Position numbers and translations under genes: made by a program. The notes beneath the pieces are model-generated. The model was not told the DNA's origin. It did no database searches and was given only the letters and a program-made list of their open reading frames with translations. Shown in pieces: positions 43,366 through 53,405 of a stretch of 64,000 nucleotides of DNA. Origin of the DNA: Tissierellaceae bacterium (lineage in GTDB: Bacteria > Bacillota > Clostridia > Tissierellales > Tissierellaceae). The stretch is from the NCBI GenBank assembly GCA_023229175.1, contig JALNZV010000001.1, forward strand, positions 176,533 to 240,532, written 5' to 3'. Positions within the stretch are counted from its first letter, which is position 1, and the number at the start of each line of letters is the position of its first letter.

Positions 43366-43392
43366 TTAGCACTCGAAGTTAGTGAGTGCTAA
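43366..43392. promoter_or_regulatory. CIRCE operator (HrcA binding site)
   Basis: TTAGCACTC, nine bases, GAGTGCTAA: exact match to the CIRCE consensus, between the promoter and the hrcA start. Confidence 0.98.
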
Positions 43393-43405
43393 TACTTACG
43401 TTTTA

Positions 43406-43434
43406 AAGTTACCACTACTAAGGGTCTTTGTCAA
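43406..43434 (-). promoter_or_regulatory. Promoter of the hrcA-grpE-dnaK operon
   Basis: Minus strand: TTGACA, 17 nt, TAACTT, with CIRCE starting about 14 nt downstream of the -10. Perfect -35, weak -10. Confidence 0.65.
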
Positions 43435-43449
43435 TACTTTTTACGAAAA

Positions 43450-44586
43450 TTATTTTATAAAATCTATCTCCACCAAATTAGATAAATCTAACCCTTTTTT
43501 TGTCAGTTTTATAAATTGCCCACAATCTACTAGGAGTCCTCCTTTAATGTGCTTAGTAAGGGCTTCTCCATATAGTTCTTCAATGTTTATTCCAAATCTA
43601 CTATAGAACTTTTCCTTGTCGATGCCGTCAATCTTTCTAAGGCCAAAAATACAGTAGTCTTCCAACTCCCCATTGACATCGACGATTTCTTCACCGTCTA
43701 CGGGTAGAATATTATCTTTTAGTAAATCTATGTAACTGGAAAAATCGGAAGTATTAAAAAACCTTCTACCTTCCATAAAAGAATGACTGCTAAGACCTAA
43801 ACCTATGTAAGGCTCTATATCCCAGTACACAATATTGTGTTTGCATTCATATCCTTTAAGGGAATAGTTGGATATTTCATAGTGTTTATATCCTTGCCCA
43901 ACTAAATACTCTGTGGCTCTGTGATACATCTCCCTCTCCAGATCTTCGTCGGGTAAATACAGTCTTCCGTTTTTATGATACTCATAAAATTTAGTGCCTT
44001 CTTCTATAATTAGTCCGTAGTGGGATATATGGTGGGCACCTAATTCCACTGCCATCTTTGTAGACTTTAAAACATCATTTAGGGTTTGTTCTGGCAAACC
44101 AAATATCAAGTCTAAATTTATGTTTTCTATGCCTATCTGACTCAGTATTTTATAGCTACTAAAGATATCCTTAGCATTGTGAATTCTGCCTATTTTCCTA
44201 AGCAAACTGTCGTTAAAACTCTGTGCCCCCATGCTTACCCTATTGATTCCCAATTCTTTATAAATCCTAGACTTTTCTTTATTTACAGTCCCTGGGTTTA
44301 CTTCTATGGTTATCTCCTTGACATTTTGAGCATTATAATTCTCATATATATGTCCTAATATCCTATAAATATATTTGGCCTCAATATGAGAAGGGGTGCC
44401 GCCGCCTATGAAAATTGTTTTAACATTGTAGTTTTCTAATTTCTGTCTATATAGGTCTATTTCTGCTATCAAGCTATTTACATATAGGGGAATTCTATCC
44501 TCGATTCCAGAAAAGGAAGAAAAATCACAATAATGACACTTACTTGCACAAAAAGGAATATGAATGTAAAGGGATATATCCTGCAT
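43450..44586 (-). CDS. hemW: HemW-like radical SAM protein
   Basis: A 378-residue radical-SAM protein with cluster motif FCASKCHYCDFSS (CxxxCxxC), GGGTPSHIE and the HemN C-terminal domain. HemW is thought to be a haem chaperone rather than coproporphyrinogen dehydrogenase. The ATG at 44586 has AGGAGG 8 nt upstream; a 14-codon upstream extension is rejected. Confidence 0.94.
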   Translation of the reverse strand: MQDISLYIHIPFCASKCHYCDFSSFSGIEDRIPLYVNSLIAEIDLYRQKLENYNVKTIFIGGGTPSHIEAKYIYRILGHIYENYNAQNVKEITIEVNPGTVNKEKSRIYKELGINRVSMGAQSFNDSLLRKIGRIHNAKDIFSSYKILSQIGIENINLDLIFGLPEQTLNDVLKSTKMAVELGAHHISHYGLIIEEGTKFYEYHKNGRLYLPDEDLEREMYHRATEYLVGQGYKHYEISNYSLKGYECKHNIVYWDIEPYIGLGLSSHSFMEGRRFFNTSDFSSYIDLLKDNILPVDGEEIVDVNGELEDYCIFGLRKIDGIDKEKFYSRFGINIEELYGEALTKHIKGGLLVDCGQFIKLTKKGLDLSNLVEIDFIK

Positions 44587-44611
44587 TTTGTACCTCCTAA
44601 TAAAAGACGAA

Positions 44612-44639
44612 AATGCGACAGCAACCACACTGCCGCATT
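44612..44639 (-). terminator. Hairpin between lepA and hemW
   Basis: Minus strand: AATGCGGCAG, eight-base loop, CTGTCGCATT (one G-T), then TTT. It overlaps the lepA stop. The short T run suggests attenuation rather than full termination. Confidence 0.65.
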
Positions 44640-46449
44640 ATTTTTCATCGTATTTCAATACCGTAAGGAAAGCTTCTTGAGGTACTTCTACAGATCCTAT
44701 TTGCCTCATTCTTTTCTTTCCCTCTTTTTGCTTTTCTAATAACTTTTTCTTTCTGGAAATATCTCCACCATAGCATTTTGCCAAAACGTCTTTTCTAAGG
44801 GCCCTTATGGTCTCCCTGGCGATTATTTTAGCTCCGATGGCAGCTTGGATGGGAACTGCAAATTGATGCCTTGGAATTACGTCTGTGAGCCTCTCTGAAA
44901 TACTTCTGCCTCTTTCATATGCCTTGTCCTCGTGGACTATGAGGGAAAATGCATCTACTAACTCCCCATTGATCAGTATATCTAATTTCACAAGACTGGA
45001 TTCCTGATAACCTTTTAAATCGTAGTCCAATGAGGCATATCCCCTTGTCTTGGACTTTAATGCATCAAAAAAATCGTATATAACTTCATTTAAGGGTAAT
45101 TCGTAGTGTAAGACAACCCTTTTTTCCTCTAAATACTCCATATTCAAAAATATTCCCCTTTTATCTTGGCACAGCTCCATAATTGTACCTACATAATCAG
45201 TTGGAGTCATTATACTTGCCGATACAATAGGTTCTTCCATAGTCATTATCTCAGTAGTAGGCGGTAAATTCGACGGGTTTTGAATTTCCATTATTTCCCC
45301 AGTGGTTTTTGTAACCTTGTATATAACCGAGGGTGCAGTGGTCACAATATTTAAATCGAATTCCCTCTCTAACCTTTCCTGTACTATTTCCATATGCAGC
45401 AAACCTAAAAATCCACATCTGAATCCAAAACCTAAGGCAACTGAAGACTCTGGTTCAAATACTAAAGAAGCATCGTTTACTTGAAGCTTTTCCAAAGCTT
45501 CCCTGACAGTATTGAAATCTTCTCCCTCTGCAGGATATATACCGCAGTATACCATGGGTATTACTTTTTTATAACCGGGTAGTGCTTCAGTCGTTGGATT
45601 ATCTTTATCTGTAATAGTATCTCCTACTCGTGCATCCTTTACATTTTTAATGCTAGCAGTAACAAACCCAACATCCCCTGCCTCAAGTTGACCTAAAGAG
45701 ACGTGCTTTGAAGTGTTTATTCCTACTTCCACTACCTCATAGGATTTGCCAGTAGACATCATCTTTATTTCCATTCCAGGCTTTATACTGCCTTCAAAAA
45801 CCCTTATATAACAAACTACGCCTTTATAACTATCGTAGTATGAGTCGAATATCAATGCCTTCAGGGGAGCGTCTATATCTCCTTTAGGAGCAGGAATGCT
45901 ATTTACCACAGCCTCCAGTACATCCTCAATATTGAGCCCTTCCTTCGCCGATATTAGAGGGGCATCTTCACAGTCTATTCCTATGACATCCTCTACCTCT
46001 TTTTTCACCTCATCTGGCCTTGCACTGGGTAGGTCAATCTTGTTTATGACTGGTACAATTTCCAAGTCCTGATCCAAAGCCAAATAAACATTTGCTAAGG
46101 TCTGAGCCTCAATTCCCTGGGTAGAATCCACTACTAAAATTGCCCCTTCACAGGCAGCTAAGGATCTAGATACCTCATAGGTAAAATCCACATGTCCAGG
46201 GGTGTCTATTAAATTCAATACGTATTGTTCTCCGTTTCTGGCCTTGTATAAAAGCCGAACGGCCTTTAGTTTAATGGTGATGCCTCTTTCCCTTTCCAAA
46301 TCCATATTGTCTAGTACCTGGCTTTGCATTTCCCTAGAGGTCAGCATGCCAGTTTCTTCGATTAAACGATCTGCTAATGTTGACTTTCCATGATCTATAT
46401 GTGCAATAATAGAAAAATTTCTAATGTTTTCTTGTTTTATTTTCTCCAT
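44638..46449 (-). CDS. lepA: LepA / EF4, ribosomal back-translocase GTPase
   Basis: A 603-residue translational GTPase: G1 AHIDHGKSTLADRL, G3 DTPGHVDF, G4 NKID, and the LepA-specific C-terminal domain (YGGDISRKKKLLEKQKEGKK). ATG at 46449 has AAGGAGG upstream; 11 extra upstream codons are not supported. Confidence 0.97.
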   Translation of the reverse strand: MEKIKQENIRNFSIIAHIDHGKSTLADRLIEETGMLTSREMQSQVLDNMDLERERGITIKLKAVRLLYKARNGEQYVLNLIDTPGHVDFTYEVSRSLAACEGAILVVDSTQGIEAQTLANVYLALDQDLEIVPVINKIDLPSARPDEVKKEVEDVIGIDCEDAPLISAKEGLNIEDVLEAVVNSIPAPKGDIDAPLKALIFDSYYDSYKGVVCYIRVFEGSIKPGMEIKMMSTGKSYEVVEVGINTSKHVSLGQLEAGDVGFVTASIKNVKDARVGDTITDKDNPTTEALPGYKKVIPMVYCGIYPAEGEDFNTVREALEKLQVNDASLVFEPESSVALGFGFRCGFLGLLHMEIVQERLEREFDLNIVTTAPSVIYKVTKTTGEIMEIQNPSNLPPTTEIMTMEEPIVSASIMTPTDYVGTIMELCQDKRGIFLNMEYLEEKRVVLHYELPLNEVIYDFFDALKSKTRGYASLDYDLKGYQESSLVKLDILINGELVDAFSLIVHEDKAYERGRSISERLTDVIPRHQFAVPIQAAIGAKIIARETIRALRKDVLAKCYGGDISRKKKLLEKQKEGKKRMRQIGSVEVPQEAFLTVLKYDEK

Positions 46450-46501
46450 ACCTTTCCTCCTTAAGATGTTTCCAATACCCAATTATAGCAGATAAACTAT
46501 A

Positions 46502-46783
46502 TTATGTAAAATAAAAAGACCACGAAAAATGGTCTTTTAAGAAATTCTTTAAAAGATTAAAATCTATGACATACGTAACCCCAAATAAATCAAATTCTCT
46601 TGATTCGACATTGAATCTTATGATATTTGGATTATCTAAACAGTCCAATTCTACTATGTTTTGATTTACAATATCCATTCCCAATATAAATAGGATTATT
46701 AGGCTAATTATACACAGTCTTTTTAACACGGAGATACGCTTCTGTTTCTTAAGGAGTTTATTCCTCTCCAATCTAGCTCCCAT
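46502..46783 (-). CDS. Small single-span membrane protein between lepB and lepA
   Basis: A 93-residue protein with a basic N-terminus (RNKLLKKQKRISVLKR), one membrane span (about 24-40, LCIISLIILFILGMDIV) and an extracytoplasmic tail. Ribosome site GGTGATAAT before the ATG. No family recognised. The last ~12 codons coincide with a terminator hairpin (46513-46538). The neighbours are lepB, spoIIP and gpr; a link to export or sporulation is only positional. Confidence 0.6.
   Translation of the reverse strand: MGARLERNKLLKKQKRISVLKRLCIISLIILFILGMDIVNQNIVELDCLDNPNIIRFNVESREFDLFGVTYVIDFNLLKNFLKDHFSWSFYFT
46513..46538 (-). terminator. Terminator hairpin inside the 3' end of the 93-residue ORF
   Basis: Minus strand: AAAAGACCA, short loop, TGGTCTTTT plus T. 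The hairpin lies within the final codons, ending 11 nt before the stop. Confidence 0.75.
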
Positions 46784-46831
46784 ATTATCACCATGATTAG
46801 ATTGCCCAAGAAATCTATTTATTATACATAT

Positions 46832-47374
46832 TTAATGTATTTTGCCAAATCTCTTGTTTATGGGGAAATATCTAAATCCAGTTATTCCCTTTATGGTCTT
46901 GACGGAAATACAACCGAAGTATCGGCTATCCTTAGAAGCTCCTTCACTTCTGTTGTCGCCTAATACAAATATGCTTCCCTCTGGAACCTCCCATATACTT
47001 TCATCGTCGTATACGTGGGTGTATGAGTCTTTGTCAATATAATCCTCTTCCAAGAGTTCCCCATTTAAATAGACATTCCCATCTCTTATCTCTATAACAT
47101 CACCGCCAATACCTATAACTCTTTTGATGTAATCCTTTTTAGGGGCATCTGGAGCCTCTAATACTATGACATCGCCCCTAGAGGGACCCCCAAATAATAG
47201 GGAAATCTTGTTTGCAAATAATCTATCCTTTTCGTGGAGCGTAGGATACATTGAATTCCCCAAGACATAAGTAGTATTAAATATAAAAGTCTTTATCAAA
47301 ACAGCTATGATTACAGCAGTAGCTATGCTTTTAATCCATTCCATAATTTCACTCTTGTTATTGTTTTCTTCCAC
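46832..47374 (-). CDS. lepB: Signal peptidase I
   Basis: A 180-residue type I signal peptidase: N-terminal membrane span (about 11-32), catalytic Ser in GNSMYPTL, catalytic Lys in DYIKRVIGIGGD and the GDNRSEGASKDSRYFG box. It cleaves Sec/Tat signal peptides. The start is GTG (VEENNNKS) with GGAGG 8 nt upstream; ATG codons further upstream lie within or before this ribosome site. Confidence 0.94.
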   Translation of the reverse strand: MEENNNKSEIMEWIKSIATAVIIAVLIKTFIFNTTYVLGNSMYPTLHEKDRLFANKISLLFGGPSRGDVIVLEAPDAPKKDYIKRVIGIGGDVIEIRDGNVYLNGELLEEDYIDKDSYTHVYDDESIWEVPEGSIFVLGDNRSEGASKDSRYFGCISVKTIKGITGFRYFPINKRFGKIH

Positions 47375-47432
47375 TAATATTACCTCCATATCCATAAAAA
47401 TATTATATCATTTAGAAAAAATTTTGCAAAGA

Positions 47433-48461
47433 CTATTCTTCAATTATACTATTGATAGCTATACTCAATACCTTGCCCACCAGTTTTGCACCCTCATTGG
47501 CTTCTTCCAACGAATTAAAATTATAACCGACCTCCAATAGAGCTGAATAATCAGACAAATGTTGATTGTATTTGCCTGTAGGTTTTATGATTATTCCATT
47601 GCAAAGATTTGGATATAAAGTATCTGATACAGCCTTAATATATTTTGCAAAATTTAATACTTGTTCCATATTTGGCGAATCAGGGCCTACCACTAAGGAA
47701 AATGTAGCCGCAGATTTTCCATTTAGTTCTATCTTTGACTTAGCCCTTATGGATTCCATATTGGGATTTGTCTCTAAATATGCATCCCTATGGACGTCCA
47801 ATAAAATCCTTAGATTGTCGTCTCCATCTTTTTTCCTGGTTATGGTGTTTAAACTCCTGGAATAAGATTGATTGTAAGAGGGCAAATCGTGAAATGTATC
47901 CACGTGATCTACATTGTGACCTCCTGCACCTAGAACATCAGCCAATACTTTCCCAATGCTTACCATATTGATACCTTTATCGGAGCTTCTATAGTTGTCC
48001 GCCTTTGCCAATTCATATGATTCTGTTGCGTGGGTATGATAGATTAATATGTAGGGTTTTTCCCTGTTTATGTTTATCTTATTTATCATCAAAGGCTCCG
48101 GTATGTTCTCCACCGTATCCATTCCCTTTGAATCCTTGATAATAATAAGTGATTCGTATTCATCCAATCTGTCTAAAATAATATCTCTGGAATTGTCATA
48201 TTCCATATTTTCTTCAACTTCGTTGAATTGATGGTTATCTTCATTATCTACAACCCTGGGCTCAAGATTTAGTACCTCCATAATGGGAAAGAACATATTT
48301 TTGGTCCTATCCAGAAAATCGTCTACCTTCATAACTACACTTGTAAGTCCTCCCATTTTATTGGAACTTGGGAAAAATTTAATAACAATATTCCCTATAT
48401 TCAATGCCAAAATACATATTAATGCTAGTACAATATAATCGGATTTTTTTGTCTTTCCCAT
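47433..48461 (-). CDS. spoIIP: SpoIIP, sporulation peptidoglycan amidase/endopeptidase
   Basis: A 342-residue protein with one N-terminal membrane span (about 10-30) and an amidase domain with YHTHATESYE and LLDVHRDAYLE metal/catalytic motifs. SpoIIP with SpoIID and SpoIIM drives engulfment. Start chosen at the ATG with GGGGAG 7 nt upstream. Conserved gpr-spoIIP pair. Confidence 0.94.
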   Translation of the reverse strand: MGKTKKSDYIVLALICILALNIGNIVIKFFPSSNKMGGLTSVVMKVDDFLDRTKNMFFPIMEVLNLEPRVVDNEDNHQFNEVEENMEYDNSRDIILDRLDEYESLIIIKDSKGMDTVENIPEPLMINKININREKPYILIYHTHATESYELAKADNYRSSDKGINMVSIGKVLADVLGAGGHNVDHVDTFHDLPSYNQSYSRSLNTITRKKDGDDNLRILLDVHRDAYLETNPNMESIRAKSKIELNGKSAATFSLVVGPDSPNMEQVLNFAKYIKAVSDTLYPNLCNGIIIKPTGKYNQHLSDYSALLEVGYNFNSLEEANEGAKLVGKVLSIAINSIIEE

Positions 48462-48523
48462 ATAAACACTCCCCACCATTCAATATAAAATTATATTCAA
48501 TTCAGGGACCAATTATTCTAATA

Positions 48524-49498
48524 TTATTTGATATACCTATTGACATCTTTTAAGTCTATACCGGGATGGAGTGCTATGTTTAGTCCATTAGCCACTATGA
48601 TAGACAGGTCATCAATAACAGTATCTATGTCAGTTGGAGTGACTACTACGTTCTCTATATAGGGATTTAAAATCTCTCGAATAAATTCATATTTCTCCTC
48701 AGAATCTATTTGGGACAACATATTATAAAATTCTGTTCCCTCCTTTGCTTCCTCCTGTAAATTCCCAATGATTAGGTCCAATGTGTCATTTACAATAGTG
48801 GCTGCATCTACTACAGTTGGAATGCCTATGGCTATGACCGGCTTGCCTAATGTCCTTTCGTTTAATTCCATCCTTTTATTCCCTACACCAGACCCTGGAT
48901 TTATTCCCGTATCTGATATCTGAATTGATGTGGACACTCTATTCATCTTTCTAGAGGCCAATGCATCTACGGCAATTATTAAATCGGGTTGTACCTTTTC
49001 CACTACTCCTTTGACGATTTCACTTGTTTCAATGCCAGTTATTCCCATGACACCAGGGGATAATGCTGCTACATTTGCCACAGTCTCGTCGATTTCCTTA
49101 TTGTAATTGACAAAAAACTGCCTAGTGACCAATACCCTATTGACTACTTTTGGACCGAGGGCATCTGGTGTTATATTCCAGTTACCTAGACCGACAATTA
49201 ATACCTTGCTATCTGGCCTGTTTTTGCCTAACCCCTTTATCTCCTTTGCCAGGACCTGGGAAACCTCGTCCTTTAAATCTTCATCGGTTTTGTTTAATTT
49301 AGGTACGTCAATGGTTATATAATTTCCCACAGGTTTTCTCATATCTTTACTGCCCTGGCTGTTGGTTACCTTAACCCTAGTAATTGTATAGTACCGATTT
49401 TCTTCATTTTCTATGACAACTCCCTCTAAATCCTCATGAAAACTTTCCTTGTACAATTCCCTATTTTCCACCGCTAAATCTGTACGAATCTCATACAA
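48524..49498 (-). CDS. gpr: Germination protease GPR
   Basis: A 324-residue protease that degrades small acid-soluble spore proteins during germination. The short N-terminal propeptide region (YEIRTDLAVE) and core blocks IVGLGNWNITPDALGPKVV, LSPGVMGITGIETSEIV and NPGSGVGNKRMELNE are present. TTG start with AGGAG 7 nt upstream. Divergent from rpsT. Confidence 0.95.
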   Translation of the reverse strand: MYEIRTDLAVENRELYKESFHEDLEGVVIENEENRYYTITRVKVTNSQGSKDMRKPVGNYITIDVPKLNKTDEDLKDEVSQVLAKEIKGLGKNRPDSKVLIVGLGNWNITPDALGPKVVNRVLVTRQFFVNYNKEIDETVANVAALSPGVMGITGIETSEIVKGVVEKVQPDLIIAVDALASRKMNRVSTSIQISDTGINPGSGVGNKRMELNERTLGKPVIAIGIPTVVDAATIVNDTLDLIIGNLQEEAKEGTEFYNMLSQIDSEEKYEFIREILNPYIENVVVTPTDIDTVIDDLSIIVANGLNIALHPGIDLKDVNRYIK

Positions 49499-49564
49499 GT
49501 GTATTCTCCTCTCAAAATTTAATCTTTCCTTTTATATTTTTATCCATTATAATCTTAATTATCC

Positions 49565-49593
49565 TTGCATTTTGTAGCACTTCGTGGTAAAAT
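49565..49593 (+). promoter_or_regulatory. Promoter of rpsT
   Basis: TTGCAT, 17 nt, TAAAAT, about 32 nt before the start codon. Confidence 0.6.
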
Positions 49594-49624
49594 ATCTTTT
49601 GTTAGATTAGAGGAGGTGAAAATA

Positions 49625-49888
49625 TTGGCAAATATTAAATCTGCTAAAAAGAGAATTCTTATTACTAGAAATAAAACGGCAATAAACAGAGCAAAAAAAT
49701 CTGAAATTAAAACATATATAAAGAAATTTGAGGCTGCCATTGCACAGGAAAACTTTGACGAAGCTAAAGAATTGTTAAAAGTCATCGATAAGAAGCTAAA
49801 GAGAGCTGCCCTAAAAAATTTAGTACACAAAAACAACGCTTCAAGAAAGGTAAGCCGCCTAACGAAGAAATTAAATAACGCAATGTAA
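49625..49888 (+). CDS. rpsT: 30S ribosomal protein S20
   Basis: An 87-residue S20 (ANIKSAKKRILITRNK start). TTG start with GAGGAGGTG at 8 nt. It is a small basic helical bundle that binds 16S rRNA. The only plus-strand gene between dgt and comEC, as in other Firmicutes where rpsT is divergent from gpr and convergent with holA. Confidence 0.96.
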   Translation: MANIKSAKKRILITRNKTAINRAKKSEIKTYIKKFEAAIAQENFDEAKELLKVIDKKLKRAALKNLVHKNNASRKVSRLTKKLNNAM

Positions 49889-49898
49889 TTTACAAAAT

Positions 49899-49925
49899 AA
49901 AACTTCGGATGGCCGAAGTTTTTTA
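49899..49925 (+). terminator. Terminator of rpsT, possibly bidirectional with holA
   Basis: AACTTCGG, ATGG, CCGAAGTT, then TTTT. The opposite strand also has a T stretch, so it may end holA transcription. Confidence 0.87.
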
Positions 49926-49927
49926 CA

Positions 49928-50959
49928 TTATAGTAAGTAAGATAATTGAATAATCAACATCTCTAGGGCTAGTTTTTCGTCATTGGAACTAGTCTTTTGC
50001 TTTATATCTAAATCTAGTATGTGTTCAAGTGCCCCTATTAAATTATCCTTATGAAATTTATTTGCTTCGAAAGATATCTTTTTAAATTCGTAATCCTTTA
50101 TTTGAAGCTTTTTTTGAATACTGCCTCCGTCGTCTCCCCTCTCTCTATAAAGCTTGTAACCCAGTAAAAGCCTTATTTGTCTGATAATCATAAACAATAT
50201 CCTTTGTATAGGCTCATTGGATATATATAAGTCGTTCAGTATTCCTAGGGCAGAGTCCCTGTCCTTTCTATTGATAGAATCTAGTAAATTGAATATGTTG
50301 GTATCTAAGGTCCTTATCATGGCAATCTCAACGTGACCCTTGGTTATTTCTCCTTCCCCCGCATAGTTAATGACTTTAGATATTTCATTTTCCAAATCGT
50401 AAAGGCTCTTGGTACTGTTATAATCCCCATAGGCTGACTGTTGTATAAAATAGCTAATATTGGAATAAGAAATAGATTTGCCGTGTCCCTTAAATTCTTT
50501 TTCAACCCATGAATTTAAATCTTTGCCCTTAAGTTTTGAGAACTCCACTATTCCTCCTTGTTTTTTTATGGACTTGTATAATTTTGTAGTCTTTTTTAAA
50601 CTGTTAAATTTGTCGATTATAACGAGGCAGACGTAATCCCCTAAGCTTTCTATGTAGGAGCCTAGTTTTTCGTCCAAATCCTTAGGATCGCTTTCCATTG
50701 CTTCCACAATATCTTTGATGAGAACTACCTTTTTTTCTGCCATGAAAGGCAGAGTCTCGCAGGCATTAAATATATCTTTAAAATTCAATTCCTTACCTTC
50801 TATGATAATGTAGTTTAATTCTTCCAAAGATTCCTGGATATAGGTCTTCTTTAAAACTTCCAACCCCCTATCCCTTAAATAGACTTCACTGCCAGTAAGT
50901 AAATAACAAGTTTGTAGCTCGTTGTTCTTTATGGCCCTTAAAAATTCATTATAATTCAT
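49928..50959 (-). CDS. holA: DNA polymerase III delta subunit
   Basis: A 343-residue HolA/YqeN: AAA+ like clamp-loader subunit (LTGSEVYLRDRGLEVLKK start; DTNIFNLLDSI region). It opens the beta clamp. The start overlaps comEC by 11 nt. Confidence 0.93.
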   Translation of the reverse strand: MNYNEFLRAIKNNELQTCYLLTGSEVYLRDRGLEVLKKTYIQESLEELNYIIIEGKELNFKDIFNACETLPFMAEKKVVLIKDIVEAMESDPKDLDEKLGSYIESLGDYVCLVIIDKFNSLKKTTKLYKSIKKQGGIVEFSKLKGKDLNSWVEKEFKGHGKSISYSNISYFIQQSAYGDYNSTKSLYDLENEISKVINYAGEGEITKGHVEIAMIRTLDTNIFNLLDSINRKDRDSALGILNDLYISNEPIQRILFMIIRQIRLLLGYKLYRERGDDGGSIQKKLQIKDYEFKKISFEANKFHKDNLIGALEHILDLDIKQKTSSNDEKLALEMLIIQLSYLL

Positions 50960-53393
50960 AGGGTATCAACCTCTCCTTTTGAAATATGTATATTTTTGTC
51001 AGAACGTATAACGCCAAAAAAACTCCAATATATAGTGAAATAATTACAGCATTATCTAAAATAAACTCAGTAAAATCCTTCTTTTCATTTATATAAGGCA
51101 AAATAACTTTATCTCCATTAAATAGCTTAACCAATATCATACCTTCAGTATCAGTTCTATGAATTTCCGTACCTAATCTATTATACCTTTCCAGTACTTC
51201 CACATTTGGATGCCCGTAAAAATTATTTCTTCCCAAGGAAATAACTCCAATTTCAGGTTTAATTATATTCAATAGCTCCTCAGTGGAGGAAGTGTTGCTG
51301 CCGTGATGTGGTACCTTTAATATGTCTACAGGCCCCTCTGCCTTGTCTATTAACTCGTATTCAGCTTCTCTTTCCATATCCCCAGTAAATAACACCTTAT
51401 AATCAAAATAAGTCAATAAAAAAACTAGAGAAAGGTTGTTTGGACTTAAACTGTTGTTTTTCAAATTTTCACTTGGTCCCAAGACTTTAATGACCGTATT
51501 TTTATCTATATTGATTTTATCATTTTCTCTTAACAGTAAAGGGGATTTCCCCCTATCCTTTATTTCTCTGAAGATAAAATTGTCGTAATCCTCGTAGGAT
51601 ACAATAATATGGTCTATGTCGATATTATCCAATAATAGGGGCAATGCCTTGCTGTGGTCGTCGTCAAAATGTGTAATAAAAACTCCTCTTAGCCTTTTGA
51701 TGCCTAGCTTCTCCAAGTAGGGTGATGTAATGTTTTCTCCAATATCGAAAGAATCGAAAATATTTCCCCCTGTATCTACCAAATAATCACCCTTTTTGGT
51801 TCTTAGCAAGATACTGTCCCCTTGGCCCACATCTAAAAAGTGAATTTCCATTGAATTATCCGTCATTATGACAGCAGTATTAAATAAGAGTAAAATAATT
51901 AAATATATTAAAAAAACCTTCTTAATTTTGAAATCTAAATATTTTAAATCTATGACCTTAAATAAGAACAGTAAAATAACAAAATACATTATAAACTCAA
52001 AAGCATTTGGGGAATGTATCTTTACAATTCCCACACCTAAACCGTAAAACAAATCTGCCATATGTGTTTCCAATGTCAACACAAAATCCAGTATCTTACC
52101 TACAATGGGATTGAATACGGCCAAAGTATAAGACAATGCTATCATAATGGTACCGATGATTAGAGCCAATCCCAGTATAGGGGCTAAAATTAAATTTGTC
52201 ATTATGCTAATCAAATATATCCTATTGAAATAATATGCCTGTAATGGTAGTAAGCCTATTTGAACACCTAAAAGACCCCATATGGTCCTTAGGATTTTCC
52301 CATCATAGGGGTAAAAAACTTCTCTAATCTTCGGCGTGAAATATATGATGGAAAATGTAGCCATAAAGGATAATTGAAATCCTAAATTAAATATCCACAT
52401 GGGATTGATAATTATCATGACAAAGAAAGCAAAGAACAAGCTATTGATGCCGTCATAGGGCTCAGCAAATATAAAGCCTAAAAAATAAATGCTTAGCATA
52501 ATAATGGCCCTTAATAAAGAGGGAGGAAAACCTATTAAATACCCATAGAGCCATAGGACGAAGAGAGTAAAAAATACACTGTACTTTCTCTTGACCCCTA
52601 AATAGGATAAAACGTAGATTAAAAATCCAGATATAATACCTATATGGAGACCAGATACTGCTAAAATATGGGCTAACCCCAGCTCCCTAAACATTAATAT
52701 ATCCTCTTCTTCTAAATAAGAGTATTGACCTAAAACAATGCCCTTTATCAAAGAACTATTTTCTTCCTGTAAATATTTATCAAATAGTCCCTCTATATTG
52801 TGCCGAAAACTCTCCCTGATTTTGTATTTAAAATCCATATTGTCCCTATTAATTTCCTTAATCGAATAATCTTTTATATTGATAGTAGTAAATATATTGT
52901 TGGTCATTAAATACAGTTTATAATTATATAACATAGGATTGGTGTTCGGCATGGGCTCCTTGGGCACTCCAGAAAATACAATACTGTCCCCAATTTGGAG
53001 TTTATTCCCTCCATATACTTTTAAAACAGACTTTTCATTTATCTCTTCTTCATTATTGCCGTCTAATATACTTTGGATTTTAATGACGTATTTACCTGCA
53101 TCCTCATCCTGCCAATTTATTTGATCAACTGTGGCATTTAAAAGCAGCTCCCTCCCGACAAAATCCCTTAAATAACTGCTTTGTCCCCTTGTACTGTTTA
53201 AAAAAATACCTAGGAATAATAAGGAGAAAAACAGTGGAATCATTGCTAATTTATTTTTTAGAATTAGAAAACCAGATAAAATTAAAAATAAGCCAAGGAA
53301 CAGCATGCTGCCTGCCATGTTAAAATCAAAAAAATAGGATAAAATTATTCCTATGGAAAGGGGTATAGATAAAAAAACAAAAGGTCTGCCCAT
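50949..53393 (-). CDS. comEC: ComEC/Rec2 DNA internalisation channel
   Basis: An 814-residue protein: N-terminal OB/DUF4131 region, competence membrane domain (LAVSGLHIGIISGFLIY) and a C-terminal metallo-beta-lactamase-like domain (LDVGQGDSILLRTKKGDYLV, THFDDDHSKALP, VPHHGSNTSSTEEL). It carries single-stranded DNA across the membrane in competence. ATG at 53393 has GGAGG upstream. No comEA is adjacent. Confidence 0.94.
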   Translation of the reverse strand: MGRPFVFLSIPLSIGIILSYFFDFNMAGSMLFLGLFLILSGFLILKNKLAMIPLFFSLLFLGIFLNSTRGQSSYLRDFVGRELLLNATVDQINWQDEDAGKYVIKIQSILDGNNEEEINEKSVLKVYGGNKLQIGDSIVFSGVPKEPMPNTNPMLYNYKLYLMTNNIFTTINIKDYSIKEINRDNMDFKYKIRESFRHNIEGLFDKYLQEENSSLIKGIVLGQYSYLEEEDILMFRELGLAHILAVSGLHIGIISGFLIYVLSYLGVKRKYSVFFTLFVLWLYGYLIGFPPSLLRAIIMLSIYFLGFIFAEPYDGINSLFFAFFVMIIINPMWIFNLGFQLSFMATFSIIYFTPKIREVFYPYDGKILRTIWGLLGVQIGLLPLQAYYFNRIYLISIMTNLILAPILGLALIIGTIMIALSYTLAVFNPIVGKILDFVLTLETHMADLFYGLGVGIVKIHSPNAFEFIMYFVILLFLFKVIDLKYLDFKIKKVFLIYLIILLLFNTAVIMTDNSMEIHFLDVGQGDSILLRTKKGDYLVDTGGNIFDSFDIGENITSPYLEKLGIKRLRGVFITHFDDDHSKALPLLLDNIDIDHIIVSYEDYDNFIFREIKDRGKSPLLLRENDKINIDKNTVIKVLGPSENLKNNSLSPNNLSLVFLLTYFDYKVLFTGDMEREAEYELIDKAEGPVDILKVPHHGSNTSSTEELLNIIKPEIGVISLGRNNFYGHPNVEVLERYNRLGTEIHRTDTEGMILVKLFNGDKVILPYINEKKDFTEFILDNAVIISLYIGVFLALYVLTKIYIFQKERLIPYEL

Positions 53394-53405
53394 AAAATCC
53401 TCCAA

